Shown: positions 36,255 through 44,630, numbered from the stretch's first letter. The stretch is DNA of 64,000 nucleotides from Bradyrhizobium sp. LTSP885 (GCF_000938305.1 NZ_JYMT01000011.1:1-64000); one strand, 5' to 3'. The notes: generated by a model not told the origin, from the sequence alone. A program made the numbers and translations.

Positions 36255-37041
36255 AGAACAACTCAACCGTATCGCAGTGCTTCGTTGCCATCAGCGCTGC
36301 GAGCATTTCTATTTGCAGCGCCGATATTTCCGTGAGGAAGCAAACGCAATTCGTGACGCCGCTTTCGTGGGCCTTCAATACGTCGAGCACGTCCCGAACC
36401 AGGTAGAGTGTGCCGGCCTCAACGCGCTCGCCGCCGAAGATGATCTCCTGCGGGTTGATCCCGTTGGGGATAGTGAGCGCTGGCTGCTCGTCACCGAGCG
36501 ATCGGCCGGCGAAGCCCAGGATGTTCCCATCCCGGTCGTGGAGGGCAATAGCAAGCCTACCGCGGTTGGTGCCGGAGTTTGAGTATCCAGCTTTCCAAGC
36601 CTTCAGGGTCTCGGCTGACAGGCCTAAGGGGGCCAGAGACGCATGCGACGCATCAAGACGCGCCGCATACGCCTCCGGGTCAAACGCCGTCTGCTTTCTA
36701 GCTTCCGGTGCTTGGGGAACTGTGGCCCGGTTCTTGCTAACTGTACTAGTACCGTTCTGTACAGTTCCGAAGGCGCGGTCGAGCTGGTCGGCCGCTTCCT
36801 TTACCGGGATGCCACGTATATGCGCGGTGAGGGCGATTGTGTCGCCGCCGGACTTTTTTGCAAAGCAATAGAAGAGGCCTTTGGCCGGGGTGACGATCAG
36901 GGCACGGTCGCCGCCGGCTTGGCAGACGGGACAGGCACCCCGATACTGATTGCCGTGTGGCGTCAGCTTGATGCCGAGCCATTGCATAGCCTGTTCGATC
37001 GAGACACGGGTCTTCAACTCCGCGAAATCCACGAAGGGCAT
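36253..37041 (-). CDS. CHC2 zinc-finger primase-like protein with degenerate Toprim
   Basis: 262 residues resembling the N-terminal part of DnaG-type primases. The zinc finger reads YRGACPVCQAGGDRALIV and FYCFAKKSGGD (about 33-66). A Toprim_N-like region follows (LRLSAETLKAW to GRLAIALHDRDGNILGFAGR). Where Toprim would begin, LYLVRDVLDVL has Arg-Asp instead of the usual Glu-Gly, and the DxD half is absent, so primer synthesis by itself is doubtful. Similar short CHC2 proteins occur on mobile elements. It heads the replication/transfer block of the plasmid-like module. Confidence 0.78.
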   Translation of the reverse strand: MPFVDFAELKTRVSIEQAMQWLGIKLTPHGNQYRGACPVCQAGGDRALIVTPAKGLFYCFAKKSGGDTIALTAHIRGIPVKEAADQLDRAFGTVQNGTSTVSKNRATVPQAPEARKQTAFDPEAYAARLDASHASLAPLGLSAETLKAWKAGYSNSGTNRGRLAIALHDRDGNILGFAGRSLGDEQPALTIPNGINPQEIIFGGERVEAGTLYLVRDVLDVLKAHESGVTNCVCFLTEISALQIEMLAALMATKHCDTVELF

Positions 37042-37225
37042 GGGACCATCCTTTGGGTGAGTGGGGAGGTGCTTCTGCCGCTATTCTACCACCTGGTATA
37101 CTGGGTGCAGATGCAGGTCGTGTGTGGAAAACCGGAGGTCGCACTGCGCTCGGCCGTGACTGAATCGGCCGGGGGTCCGCGATCCGGTTTCCCGCACATG
37201 AACCAACGGCGGGAAGGAGAGTGAG

Positions 37226-37435
37226 ATGCCAAAAGCAAACCAACCCGCAGCGAAGTTCCGCCTCGGCTACGTCACCGCAACCGTGTGGAAGAATGACGAC
37301 TTCTTCAACACCGTGCTCTCGAAGTCCTACAAGGACGGTGACGACTGGAAGGACACCGACCAGCTCGGTACGGGCGATCTTCTGAACGCAGCCAAAGTGC
37401 TGCAACGCGCCGAAGAATTCATCTCGCAGCAGTGA
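37226..37435 (+). CDS. Small widespread element-associated protein
   Basis: 69 residues, AKFRLGYVTATVWKNDDFFN then SYKDGDDWKDTDQLGTGDLL. This pattern (R-G-x-V-x-A-x-W, sYKDGd-WkdTD, DLl-A-kvl--A--fI) recurs in small proteins of many mobile elements and of Patescibacteria; role unknown, perhaps nucleic-acid binding. GGAGAG site upstream and its own strong terminator downstream. It runs opposite to its neighbours. Confidence 0.7.
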   Translation: MPKANQPAAKFRLGYVTATVWKNDDFFNTVLSKSYKDGDDWKDTDQLGTGDLLNAAKVLQRAEEFISQQ

Positions 37436-37441
37436 CAAAAA

Positions 37442-37468
37442 AGGCCCCGCTCAGTTGCGGGGCCTTTT
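37442..37468. terminator. Strong bidirectional terminator
   Basis: Stem AGGCCCCGC/GCGGGGCCT, loop TCAGTT, with A-run before and T-run after, so it works for the + gene ending at 37435 and the minus gene ending at 37471. Confidence 0.9.
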
Positions 37469-37470
37469 TC

Positions 37471-37653
37471 TTATATCCCAACCACCGGCATTTTATCCGG
37501 GCAGTTGCGGGCGGTATGGCCCTCCTTCTCGCAACTGCTGCATTTCTGTGGTGATCTCTTTTTCTTCTCCCCGGTAAAAAGACCGGCCAGCTCGGCGTCG
37601 ATTTCTTCGCGTTGGGCGATCAGTTCTTTGGCACGCTCGATGTCAATTTCCAT
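37471..37653 (-). CDS. CCHC zinc-knuckle small protein
   Basis: 60 residues: N-terminal helix (MEIDIERAKELIAQREEIDA), then KCSSCEKEGHTARNC, a C-x2-C-x4-H-x4-C zinc knuckle as in retroviral nucleocapsid and some single-strand-binding proteins. Zinc knuckles are rare in bacteria. Its ATG overlaps the last base of the Replic_Relax gene, so it is translated from the same message. Confidence 0.72.
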   Translation of the reverse strand: MEIDIERAKELIAQREEIDAELAGLFTGEKKKRSPQKCSSCEKEGHTARNCPDKMPVVGI

Positions 37654-38483
37654 TAAGTCTCCTTCGAGATGATGAAGTCGGGGTGCCCCACTCGCTGAAA
37701 CGGCTCATCGAGGAGGTGTATCAAGGGCTGCGGGTAGCTATCCCGCGAACCCAGGATTTCGATGCCCTTGAAGAGAAGGGCCGAAGACGACATGCGCAGC
37801 TCGTTCAGCATGAAAGTTTGAATGTTCCTGGCATGTGCCGGACTGGTGGTGATGTTGATGACCATCATGTTCGGGATCAGGTCTTTGTAGCTCCCGGATT
37901 TCAGAACGGCGCGGTACTGCAAGATCTTTCGCAGGTAGCTCGATGCGTTCAGCGTCGGCCGGGTTATCGGCTCGTGCTGCCGGTCCGCCTCCAGAACAAA
38001 GTAGGTGTTGTTGATGGCGAACAGCTCGTCGGGCTGGAGGGCGCCGTCGTAGTGCTCCATGTGTTTTGCAAACTGATGGGAGATCGATGACTTAAATTGG
38101 AGGGACTGTGCGCCGATGATATCGGTTCGATGCCTAAAGTGAAGGCCGCGTTGCTTGCACGCGATCTCGAACGACATTACGATGTCGGCGATCATCAGCT
38201 GGTGCCAGAACTGGCGCGCCTCGCGCCAGTCTGTGGGAGTACTGCCGGTGGCTAGTAATTCAATCCTGCCCTTGGGAGCCAGCTCATAGACGCGCGGCGA
38301 GTAGCGGTAGTTCGCAGAATTCTTCTGCTGTTCGGGTGCGGCAATGAAGCCGCGGCGACGCAAAGGGCCAAGATCCCGCTTGCGATGCTGCGTCGAGCCG
38401 CCGTGATAGGCGGCGATAAAGTTGCTCCGCAGATAACGGTATCGATCGAGCGCTTTGAAGGTGTCGAGGTTGTATGCTTCCAT
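37653..38483 (-). CDS. Replic_Relax (replication-relaxation) family protein
   Basis: 276 residues. N-terminal winged helix (RYRYLRSNFIAAYHGGSTQH to LGPLRRRGFI), then the family core PDELFAINNTYFVLEADRQH followed by YLRKILQYRAVLKSG, an acidic/Lys pattern like a restriction-fold. In Gram-positive plasmids such proteins are linked with relaxation or nicking of plasmid DNA. Here it lies between a zinc-knuckle gene and the TraG-like genes, so it may recognise the origin of this element. No other relaxase was found. Confidence 0.72.
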   Translation of the reverse strand: MEAYNLDTFKALDRYRYLRSNFIAAYHGGSTQHRKRDLGPLRRRGFIAAPEQQKNSANYRYSPRVYELAPKGRIELLATGSTPTDWREARQFWHQLMIADIVMSFEIACKQRGLHFRHRTDIIGAQSLQFKSSISHQFAKHMEHYDGALQPDELFAINNTYFVLEADRQHEPITRPTLNASSYLRKILQYRAVLKSGSYKDLIPNMMVINITTSPAHARNIQTFMLNELRMSSSALLFKGIEILGSRDSYPQPLIHLLDEPFQRVGHPDFIISKET

Positions 38484-38563
38484 AATTAGAAGGTACGGCA
38501 GAACATTTGGGCGGATAAGGCCGCTATGTTCGCACGTTCGCCATGTCCCAACTTTATCGCGGA

Positions 38564-40609
38564 TTAAAAGTCTTCGACCTCATCGTTGGGGACAGAGCGC
38601 GGCGGGTCGTTGCGCGGCGGTGGTGGTGGCGGTGTGTAGGGGGGAGGGGTGTCGGGTGCGGGTGGGAAGATGCTCATGTCGAACTCGGGCACGTTTATAG
38701 TGACGGCTGTGGGGGTCTTATCGCGCACGAAGCAGGAAAACTGGCCCACAGGTAAACGGAGAGCCGCGGCTTCCACACGAAAACGCTTTGCTAGGGCTTC
38801 GGCATCGTCGTCACTGTTGGCCATGCGGATGGCGCAGTTATTGAGGGCATCAATGACGTTGGCGTCAATTTGCGCAATACGTTGGTGGGCGAGTATCAGG
38901 GCAATCTTTTGACTGCGGCACTCGTCCAAGATTGTGGTTATCTTAGTGTCTCGCTTTATGACTGTATGGCACTCGTCAATGTAAAAAAAGACGGGCATCT
39001 TTTGATCTTGGCGCAATTTCGAGCGTGACACAGCTGCCATCCATACCATCGCGACAAAAAAGCGGCCAAAGAACTCTGCGCCATTCTCGCCCAACTCGTC
39101 CTTGGAATTATCAATGATGATGGTTTTTCCGCTGTCGAGGAGGGCGAAGAAGTCGGTGTTGGATTGCGGGGCGGTAAAGATTTTCTTCAGATAGTCGTTG
39201 GACACCAACAGCCTCAACCGTTGCAGCACTTCCTGCTTGGTTTCGTTGTACTGTCCGCCGTCGAACTCGGACTTGCGTCCTTCAACATAGAAAAAATCTC
39301 GGTTCATTTCGTCTAGCTGCATGACGTAGGGTTCTTGGTCTTTCCAACCGTGTACCAGCAGCTTGCGAAAAGTCTCGATGGTGGCGTTGGGTATCTTCAG
39401 CATCAGAGCCAAACAACAACGGAAGAGGGTCGTCTGCTTGGGGGTGAGTTTTGTTTCCAAGAGGGCGGAGAAAATGTACTCCAGAAAGTCGAGGGTGCGG
39501 GTCGAGCTGCCAAGCTGGAATGGATTTATCTGCACAGTCGAGGCATTAATTGGCACTACATTATCGTAGCCCTTATAGAAGTTGATGAGGTCACCTTTGC
39601 TGTCCATTAAGACGATGGTGCAAGACGTGGCGCGGTGTTCTTTAATAAGGTTGTGCAGGAGGTTCGTTTTGCCTCGGCCTGGCGGTGCAACAATCCAAGT
39701 CCCCGCAAAACGTTGTGCCTCGGGTAGTTGGAAAGAAATGGCAAAAGGGTTGGGTATTAGCTCATTCGCCCAGCCATACAGTGGCGAGCCAGTGAGAATT
39801 TTTTCAGTTGGGGTTTGCGCTTCGTCCAGTTCATCTTCCATTTTCTCCCATTCTTTACGATCCCTTTCGTAGGTGCGTAGTTCGACTTTGTATTCGGCCA
39901 TCTGCTCTTTGTAGTACTTACCAGTCTCGTCCCAAGACTTGCGCGAGGGCATGCTCGGCTCGGTAGGTCGTAAGAGCGGGTTGGTGTAGTGGTACCGACT
40001 TTGAAAGAGGCGGGTATCTAAGTTTCGAAATTCTTGGGAGAGTTGTTGATGGGCAGTAATCAGCTCTTCCTCATTCGGGGTAAGGGAAATGGTGAAAGGA
40101 CTGTTGGTAGGTTCTTGACGATATACTGCGGGCAAGGCAGCGGTGTATCTAACCAAAGAGCGTGAGGCGACGCCAATCATGGCGGTGTAAAGCGATTTGT
40201 ATTCCTCGACGGCGAAGAACCGTTGCAAATAGGATTTATCGCGGACGCAGATGTACGCTAGGCTTTCGCGGACGTACTGCGGCGCAGGGTACGGATGGGC
40301 GGTGACATCTTGCAGAAATTGGACGCGGTCTGGAGGGGTATAAGTATCCCACTCAGCCAGTCGCGCGTCTTCGAGTTTCTTCAGCTTATCCGCCTCGCGT
40401 TTGCGTACGCGCTCCGCCCTTTCGTTATCGACGTTCCTCTTGTAATTGGTAAGCCATTGGCTCTTGGCAAATCGTTTGAATATCCAAATTGCCGCCGCAA
40501 TGTATCCGACGAACAGCAGCAATTGGAACGTGCCTGGATGTTCGCCCATCCAATTTGTTGCGGCGATAATCAGCACCACCATAACGATGAGAAAGATGAT
40601 CGCGGGCAT
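38564..40609 (-). CDS. TraG/VirD4-like DNA-pumping ATPase
   Basis: 681 residues. Two N-terminal transmembrane helices (IIFLIVMVVLIIAATNW and FQLLLFVGYIAAAIWIF), a coiled region, then the motor: Walker A in WIVAPPGRGKTNLLHNLI (about 312), Walker B in MPVFFYIDECHTVI (about 532), and LILAHQRIAQID. The tail is Pro-rich (PPPYTPPPPPPRNDPP). This is the layout of type IV coupling proteins or TraM-recognising ATPases. It is the last gene of a three-gene operon; its ATG directly abuts the previous stop. Without VirB proteins it could only mobilise the element with outside help. Confidence 0.82.
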   Translation of the reverse strand: MPAIIFLIVMVVLIIAATNWMGEHPGTFQLLLFVGYIAAAIWIFKRFAKSQWLTNYKRNVDNERAERVRKREADKLKKLEDARLAEWDTYTPPDRVQFLQDVTAHPYPAPQYVRESLAYICVRDKSYLQRFFAVEEYKSLYTAMIGVASRSLVRYTAALPAVYRQEPTNSPFTISLTPNEEELITAHQQLSQEFRNLDTRLFQSRYHYTNPLLRPTEPSMPSRKSWDETGKYYKEQMAEYKVELRTYERDRKEWEKMEDELDEAQTPTEKILTGSPLYGWANELIPNPFAISFQLPEAQRFAGTWIVAPPGRGKTNLLHNLIKEHRATSCTIVLMDSKGDLINFYKGYDNVVPINASTVQINPFQLGSSTRTLDFLEYIFSALLETKLTPKQTTLFRCCLALMLKIPNATIETFRKLLVHGWKDQEPYVMQLDEMNRDFFYVEGRKSEFDGGQYNETKQEVLQRLRLLVSNDYLKKIFTAPQSNTDFFALLDSGKTIIIDNSKDELGENGAEFFGRFFVAMVWMAAVSRSKLRQDQKMPVFFYIDECHTVIKRDTKITTILDECRSQKIALILAHQRIAQIDANVIDALNNCAIRMANSDDDAEALAKRFRVEAAALRLPVGQFSCFVRDKTPTAVTINVPEFDMSIFPPAPDTPPPYTPPPPPPRNDPPRSVPNDEVEDF

Positions 40610-41017
40610 CTAGCGCAAGCGCTTTTCGATTCGAGTGTTCGGCTCTAGCGCGGTTACAATTTTATTTGCGGAGACGTCGATAGTTTGCCCAGCGACATAG
40701 AACATCACGGACGGACTATAAATATCATTGATGCGTATTCGACCAGAGCGGATGGTCAACTGAGCGTACTCGCTATTGGGAGTAGAGAAGCGTGAGCCTT
40801 GATCCAAATTTAGGTCGACATTCCCCGGCGGCAGATTGATGCAAGTCGAGGGTGGTACGAGTATTTGGCCGTAGTGGCAGGAAAATACGGGAGGCGGCGG
40901 AGGATTAGCCGCGCGGGTCTCGGCAGCCTGTTTGGTGCTTTCCAATAAGTAGCCCGGGGTGGCTATCCCACCCAGAACAAGGGCGAGGGCAAGTACCGCT
41001 TGGGGAAATGTGCTCAT
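40610..41017 (-). CDS. Exported or membrane-anchored operon partner
   Basis: 135 residues with an N-terminal hydrophobic segment (FPQAVLALALVLGGIATPGYL) and a C-terminal domain with two Cys (FSCHYGQILVPPSTCINLPP). Overlaps the preceding gene by four bases (ATGA) and abuts the ATPase gene, so it is a fixed part of this operon. It might be an entry-exclusion or coupling accessory; no family recognised. Confidence 0.6.
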   Translation of the reverse strand: MSTFPQAVLALALVLGGIATPGYLLESTKQAAETRAANPPPPPVFSCHYGQILVPPSTCINLPPGNVDLNLDQGSRFSTPNSEYAQLTIRSGRIRINDIYSPSVMFYVAGQTIDVSANKIVTALEPNTRIEKRLR

Positions 41018-42153
41018 GAAAAATACTGGGCAATACGCCGTTCAACCTGTAAGCGAGCGCGAGTATGACAGGCGCGCGTCCTCTTTTTCAAGGGCTTTAG
41101 ACGTTTTAATGAGGGAGGCCGTTCAGGATTAAAGAGGCCTTGTGCAGTGCGTACTTCGCTAGGGTCGAGATCCACGACCATACGCGGGTTCAGTAAGCCA
41201 ACGTAGAAGGATAGCTCGTCGGCGTCCTTCTTGTGAGTTTTGAAGACGTACTTTTGGTCTATGCCGAGCACGTCACCGCGCAGCTTCTGCGGTAGCTCGT
41301 CCAAAAAATTAACGGCTACGGTAAAGCGATCTTGCGGGAGGGGCAGAGGGGCGCAGAAGAACCCGTAGTCGTTGATAACTACATGCCCGGTACTGCGGGT
41401 GATGAGGAGCCCGCCTAAGAGGCGGGCGGTAATGTCGCCCAGTTTGGACCGATCCAGGTCGGCGATAATGACGTTGGTCTTGTTTGAAAAGGTAGTGCGT
41501 GGCTGACCGACGATGTTGCGTATCATCGGAGACATGAGCAGCGTTCCCAGCTTGTTTTGCAGCGGGGCCAGGGCGGCTTGCCGCTGTCTTTGGTCCCAGC
41601 TGTTAATGACTTCCCAGTTCGCTCTGACCACGGGGTCTTTACACTGCCGGAGGAGTTGTTCGCCGAAAGAGGGATCGGTAAGGAGTTTGATTGCGCCGAG
41701 CAATGTTTCGTTGCCATCCAACAGCAGACGCAGGCAGTTTGCGAGGATGTAGTTCGATTGCGCTCCCCAACCGTTTGGCCACATTGCTTCGAAGTAGGCA
41801 CACAGCTGCTCTGTTACGCGATGTCGGTCATCCGTCGGCACCTTTTCCAACACATTGAGGCCGACTGGCCGCGCCATATCGGCCGGGTCAAAGTACAAGG
41901 CGCGCTGCGTGAGGGCACGGGGCAGCTGGTTGGCTGCCGCCCTGGCCAGCGCGCCAGTCGGGTCGATCACGGTGACCGGCGTTTCGTCTTGCAAAAGTTG
42001 CAAAAGCAGATTTGTTTTGTCGGCCGCGCCGATTAGCAAACGGTTCATGGTGTGAAGTCGCAACGCCAGCCCAAAGCTCTGCCGAATGGTGTAGGCGCGG
42101 CTCGGTGTCGGGCGCTGCGACGTTACAGCACGAAAGAACCGGTCCACTGTCAT
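41014..42153 (-). CDS. TraG-like ATPase with degenerate Walker A
   Basis: 379 residues resembling the TraG/TraD ATPase fold: VIDPTGALARAAANQLPRAL, ALYFDPADMARPVGLNVLE, YFEAMWPNGWGAQSNYILAN, LQNKLGTLLMSPMIRNIVGQ and LGGLLITR. The P-loop position reads LIGAADKTNLLL, lacking the GKS/GKT core, and the Walker B region reads VAVNFLDELPQKL. It therefore probably does not hydrolyse ATP on its own and may serve as a structural partner of the 681-residue ATPase. First gene of the operon; the structured repeat at 42176 lies just upstream. Confidence 0.72.
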   Translation of the reverse strand: MTVDRFFRAVTSQRPTPSRAYTIRQSFGLALRLHTMNRLLIGAADKTNLLLQLLQDETPVTVIDPTGALARAAANQLPRALTQRALYFDPADMARPVGLNVLEKVPTDDRHRVTEQLCAYFEAMWPNGWGAQSNYILANCLRLLLDGNETLLGAIKLLTDPSFGEQLLRQCKDPVVRANWEVINSWDQRQRQAALAPLQNKLGTLLMSPMIRNIVGQPRTTFSNKTNVIIADLDRSKLGDITARLLGGLLITRSTGHVVINDYGFFCAPLPLPQDRFTVAVNFLDELPQKLRGDVLGIDQKYVFKTHKKDADELSFYVGLLNPRMVVDLDPSEVRTAQGLFNPERPPSLKRLKPLKKRTRACHTRARLQVERRIAQYFS

Positions 42154-42175
42154 TGTAGCGTGAGTGTAAAACTGT

Positions 42176-42381
42176 CCGCCACTTTGTCCGTCTGGGCGCT
42201 TCGCGCCTCGACTAAATCCGTTTCTCCCGAGCGTCAGCGAGTGGCCTGGCTCTTTCGTCGAACATAAAAAGACACGGTAGTTGTCTTTTAGCGGAGCGCG
42301 CGCTAGCGCGCGGAGCGATATGAGAGAAGAAGAGCAGAAAGGGATTTAGTCGAGGCGATAGCCGAAGCGGACAAGTGGCGG
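42176..42381. repeat. Large structured inverted repeat, candidate transfer origin
   Basis: Arms 42176-42226 and 42322-42381 are imperfect reverse complements: CCGCCACTTTGTCCG pairs with CGGACAAGTGGCGG, and GCCTCGACTAAATCC with GGATTTAGTCGAGGC. Between them are a hairpin TAAAAAGACA/TGTCTTTTA (42265-42290) and the palindrome GCGCGCGCTAGCGCGCG (about 42295-42312). It sits 22 bases upstream of the TraG-like operon, a usual place for oriT. Confidence 0.6.
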
Positions 42382-42475
42382 AAATGTATGTCCCGTAAGG
42401 GAAATTTGGCCGGTGGGCTCTGACAAGCAGCAGGTTACGAGCTTGTCAGTGAAGTTTCTCGGCCTGAAATAGGAA

Positions 42476-42499
42476 ACCCCGCCTTTGGAGGGGCGGGGT
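42476..42499 (-). terminator. Terminator of the AlpA-like gene
   Basis: Stem ACCCCGCC/GGCGGGGT with loop CCTCCAAA on the minus strand, directly after the stop at 42510 and followed by TTCCTATTTC. Confidence 0.75.
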
Positions 42500-42509
42500 C
42501 TGCTCCTAT

Positions 42510-42719
42510 TCAGAGCGTCGGCAGTCTCGTAGCAGCCCGAACTTCCAGCCATTCCAGCACTTCGCAAAGTTTCCAGACTCTCGGTGAGTTGCGATGCTCC
42601 GCGAGTTTGAAGCTCAGCGGAAACTTCGCCTTCTCCTCCAAGCGGCCTAGGTGCACTTTGCAATATCTAATGCCGAGTGCCTTCAGTCCTTTATGGTCTA
42701 CGATTTCCTTACCAGTCAT
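42510..42719 (-). CDS. AlpA/excisionase-like DNA-binding protein
   Basis: 69 residues, MTGKEIVDHKGLKALGIRYC, LGRLEEKAKFPLSFKL and RVWKLCEVLEWLE: the MerR-like winged-helix pattern of AlpA regulators and phage excisionases, with the usual F-P recognition helix and W-x-x-x-E-V-x-x-W. Probably controls excision or gene expression of the element. A perfect 16-bp palindrome 20 bases upstream may be its operator. Confidence 0.72.
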   Translation of the reverse strand: MTGKEIVDHKGLKALGIRYCKVHLGRLEEKAKFPLSFKLAEHRNSPRVWKLCEVLEWLEVRAATRLPTL

Positions 42720-42739
42720 GCGTCGTCTCCAAAGAATGG

Positions 42740-42755
42740 AGCCGTGCGCACGGCT
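42740..42755. promoter_or_regulatory. Palindromic operator-like site
   Basis: AGCCGTGCGCACGGCT is a perfect 16-bp palindrome located 20 bases before the AlpA-like start codon. Possible self-regulatory binding site. The remaining sequence to 43043 holds only a doubtful short frame. Confidence 0.45.
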
Positions 42756-43043
42756 GGGGTTACCGGCCGAGCAAGAAACTTATCGAATCTACCGGAAGTA
42801 GCAATAGCAACATGGTGTACTCATGCACTGCACAAAAGGGCAGTCCACGGGGCTAGTTAGTCCCATTGTTTCCTGAAGGAAGGTAAGCTCCTTGCCCGTC
42901 CGCCTGCGTTTGAGTGCTTTCTGCAGGAGGTCGGGTAGGTCCTTGTACTGAGGTAGCGCGTCTCTTTCCACGCGCAATGCACTTTACGCGGGTCATTCTC
43001 GCGCACTACACTTCAGAAATAAGGGAATTTTTGGGGGATTTTG

Positions 43044-44630
43044 ATGACGGATTTCTTTCCTACAATTGAAGCTCTTGTCGCGCGTGCTGAGGCAAACGGC
43101 GATGATGGCATAGAGATCAGACGTTCGCTTTACGAGCGAGCAAGAAGCGCAATGCTTGCGGCCTTTCAGAAAACGGCGATGTCGGAGGAGCAGATACATG
43201 CGGAGGAACTGAGTTTCTATGAGGCCGTCGCCAAGGTCGAAGCCAAATACGCTCAGGTCGCTCCGACACCTCAACCTGTTGTTGTTGACGCTATCGAGGA
43301 GGCTGTTTCCCCTACCCAAGCCGAACCCGAAGCTCGGTTAGAACCTATCACCGCCCCAACCATCACTCAAATTGACGCCATCGAACTCGGACCACTCCCC
43401 AAACCGCAAGAGCCTATCCGTTATAGAGGAAAAGTGGAAAGTTTTAACCAGGACACTCGGAAGGGATGGATAAAACTGCTGGGCGAGCCAACGGAGCACA
43501 TCAAGGACTTTGCGGCTCTCGCCATAGCGGATTTTCAGGCAGACACACCGCCAATGAAAGGCGAAGAAGTCGAGTTTTCTCTAAAACCAAATAACAAAGA
43601 GCGAGCACCTCGGGCAATAAAAGTTGATCGCCTCAAGAACCGCCATCGAGGTCAAGTAGTCGTTTGGAACGACGATGACCAGTTTGGCTTCATTAAATGT
43701 CCCGATTTTCGAGACAATATTTATGTTCGATATAAAGAAATTCAGGCTGAAGGTCCGCGTGAACTTATCGTTGGAGAAGAAGTCGAATTTGAAACGCAGA
43801 CGACAGATAAAAGTTTATCTGCAGTCAGGGTCCGAGTCTTTCAATCTCGATTTCCGCTGGAGCGTTTTGCTGACATCGAAAAGTTGAGGTCGGGGGAATT
43901 ACTGGACGTGCTCGCTGGCCGGGACGGCAAAGGGGGACTGGCCCAAGCCGAAGACTGGACCTACAAGCAGAAGAATAAGAAATATCCTCACCCTGTCCTC
44001 TTTAGTTACATCGTGTACACGTTTGCGCAACTTCTTCAGGAAGATAAGCTCGCCTTTGCTACCGATCGGAACGGCAAAAAGGTGGCATGTGGAAACACCG
44101 GTCTTCTGACAAATTTGCAGGAAGATATATATGCCTTCTTTTTGGAGAACCGAGACAAGTCAATTCCTCAAAAATGGACGTTAGATCGTTTCGTCACAGG
44201 TGCTGACGGCCGATTAAATTCCTTTAGCAAACTACCGGAGATCGCGAATTATTTTAACAACCCGGTCGATCTTATTTTTGATGCATCACTGGAGCTTCGC
44301 GAAAGAGCCGAACACATCTTAGAACACAACCTTGAACGCTTTCCAGTGGAGGTGCAAAGTAACAGGCATCAACTTAAGCAAAACTACGACGGCGCTTTAG
44401 CTAATGCGCGCAAACGTGTACTTAGAAACTATAAGACGGCCATCCCTCAATTTCACAAAGGACAGCTGCAACTGTTACTCCCGTTGTGCATGAGGCACTC
44501 AAATATTGCGGATCTTGCTCTTGTCGTTTCAAAGGAGGGCCAAACATATATCGCATCCACCGTCTTGGAACTGGACGACGCCTATAACAACGCGCGGTTA
44601 ATAGCGCGACCTGATAGAGAATGGCTGTAG
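43044..44630 (+). CDS. Double cold-shock-domain / DUF3825 protein
   Basis: 528 residues, lower in GC than surrounding genes. Order: helical N terminus (to about 60), acidic linker, two CSD/OB-like modules (RYRGKVESFNQDTRKGWIKL, about 128-200; HRGQVVVWNDDDQFGFIKCP, about 205-270), and a C-terminal DUF3825-like domain (RFADIEKLRSGELLDVLAGR to LARPDREWL). CSD-DUF3825 proteins occur in bacteria of many phyla, often near defence or RNA-related genes; the biochemistry is unknown, though RNA binding is likely. ATG at 43044 preceded by GGGGG; a TTG one codon earlier is possible. Confidence 0.8.
   Translation: MTDFFPTIEALVARAEANGDDGIEIRRSLYERARSAMLAAFQKTAMSEEQIHAEELSFYEAVAKVEAKYAQVAPTPQPVVVDAIEEAVSPTQAEPEARLEPITAPTITQIDAIELGPLPKPQEPIRYRGKVESFNQDTRKGWIKLLGEPTEHIKDFAALAIADFQADTPPMKGEEVEFSLKPNNKERAPRAIKVDRLKNRHRGQVVVWNDDDQFGFIKCPDFRDNIYVRYKEIQAEGPRELIVGEEVEFETQTTDKSLSAVRVRVFQSRFPLERFADIEKLRSGELLDVLAGRDGKGGLAQAEDWTYKQKNKKYPHPVLFSYIVYTFAQLLQEDKLAFATDRNGKKVACGNTGLLTNLQEDIYAFFLENRDKSIPQKWTLDRFVTGADGRLNSFSKLPEIANYFNNPVDLIFDASLELRERAEHILEHNLERFPVEVQSNRHQLKQNYDGALANARKRVLRNYKTAIPQFHKGQLQLLLPLCMRHSNIADLALVVSKEGQTYIASTVLELDDAYNNARLIARPDREWL

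Noticed and set aside
42789-42977. 62-codon minus-strand frame upstream of the AlpA-like gene
   Set aside because: Needs a rare start, has no family character and ends in a Cys/Tyr-rich tail; left out though not excluded.
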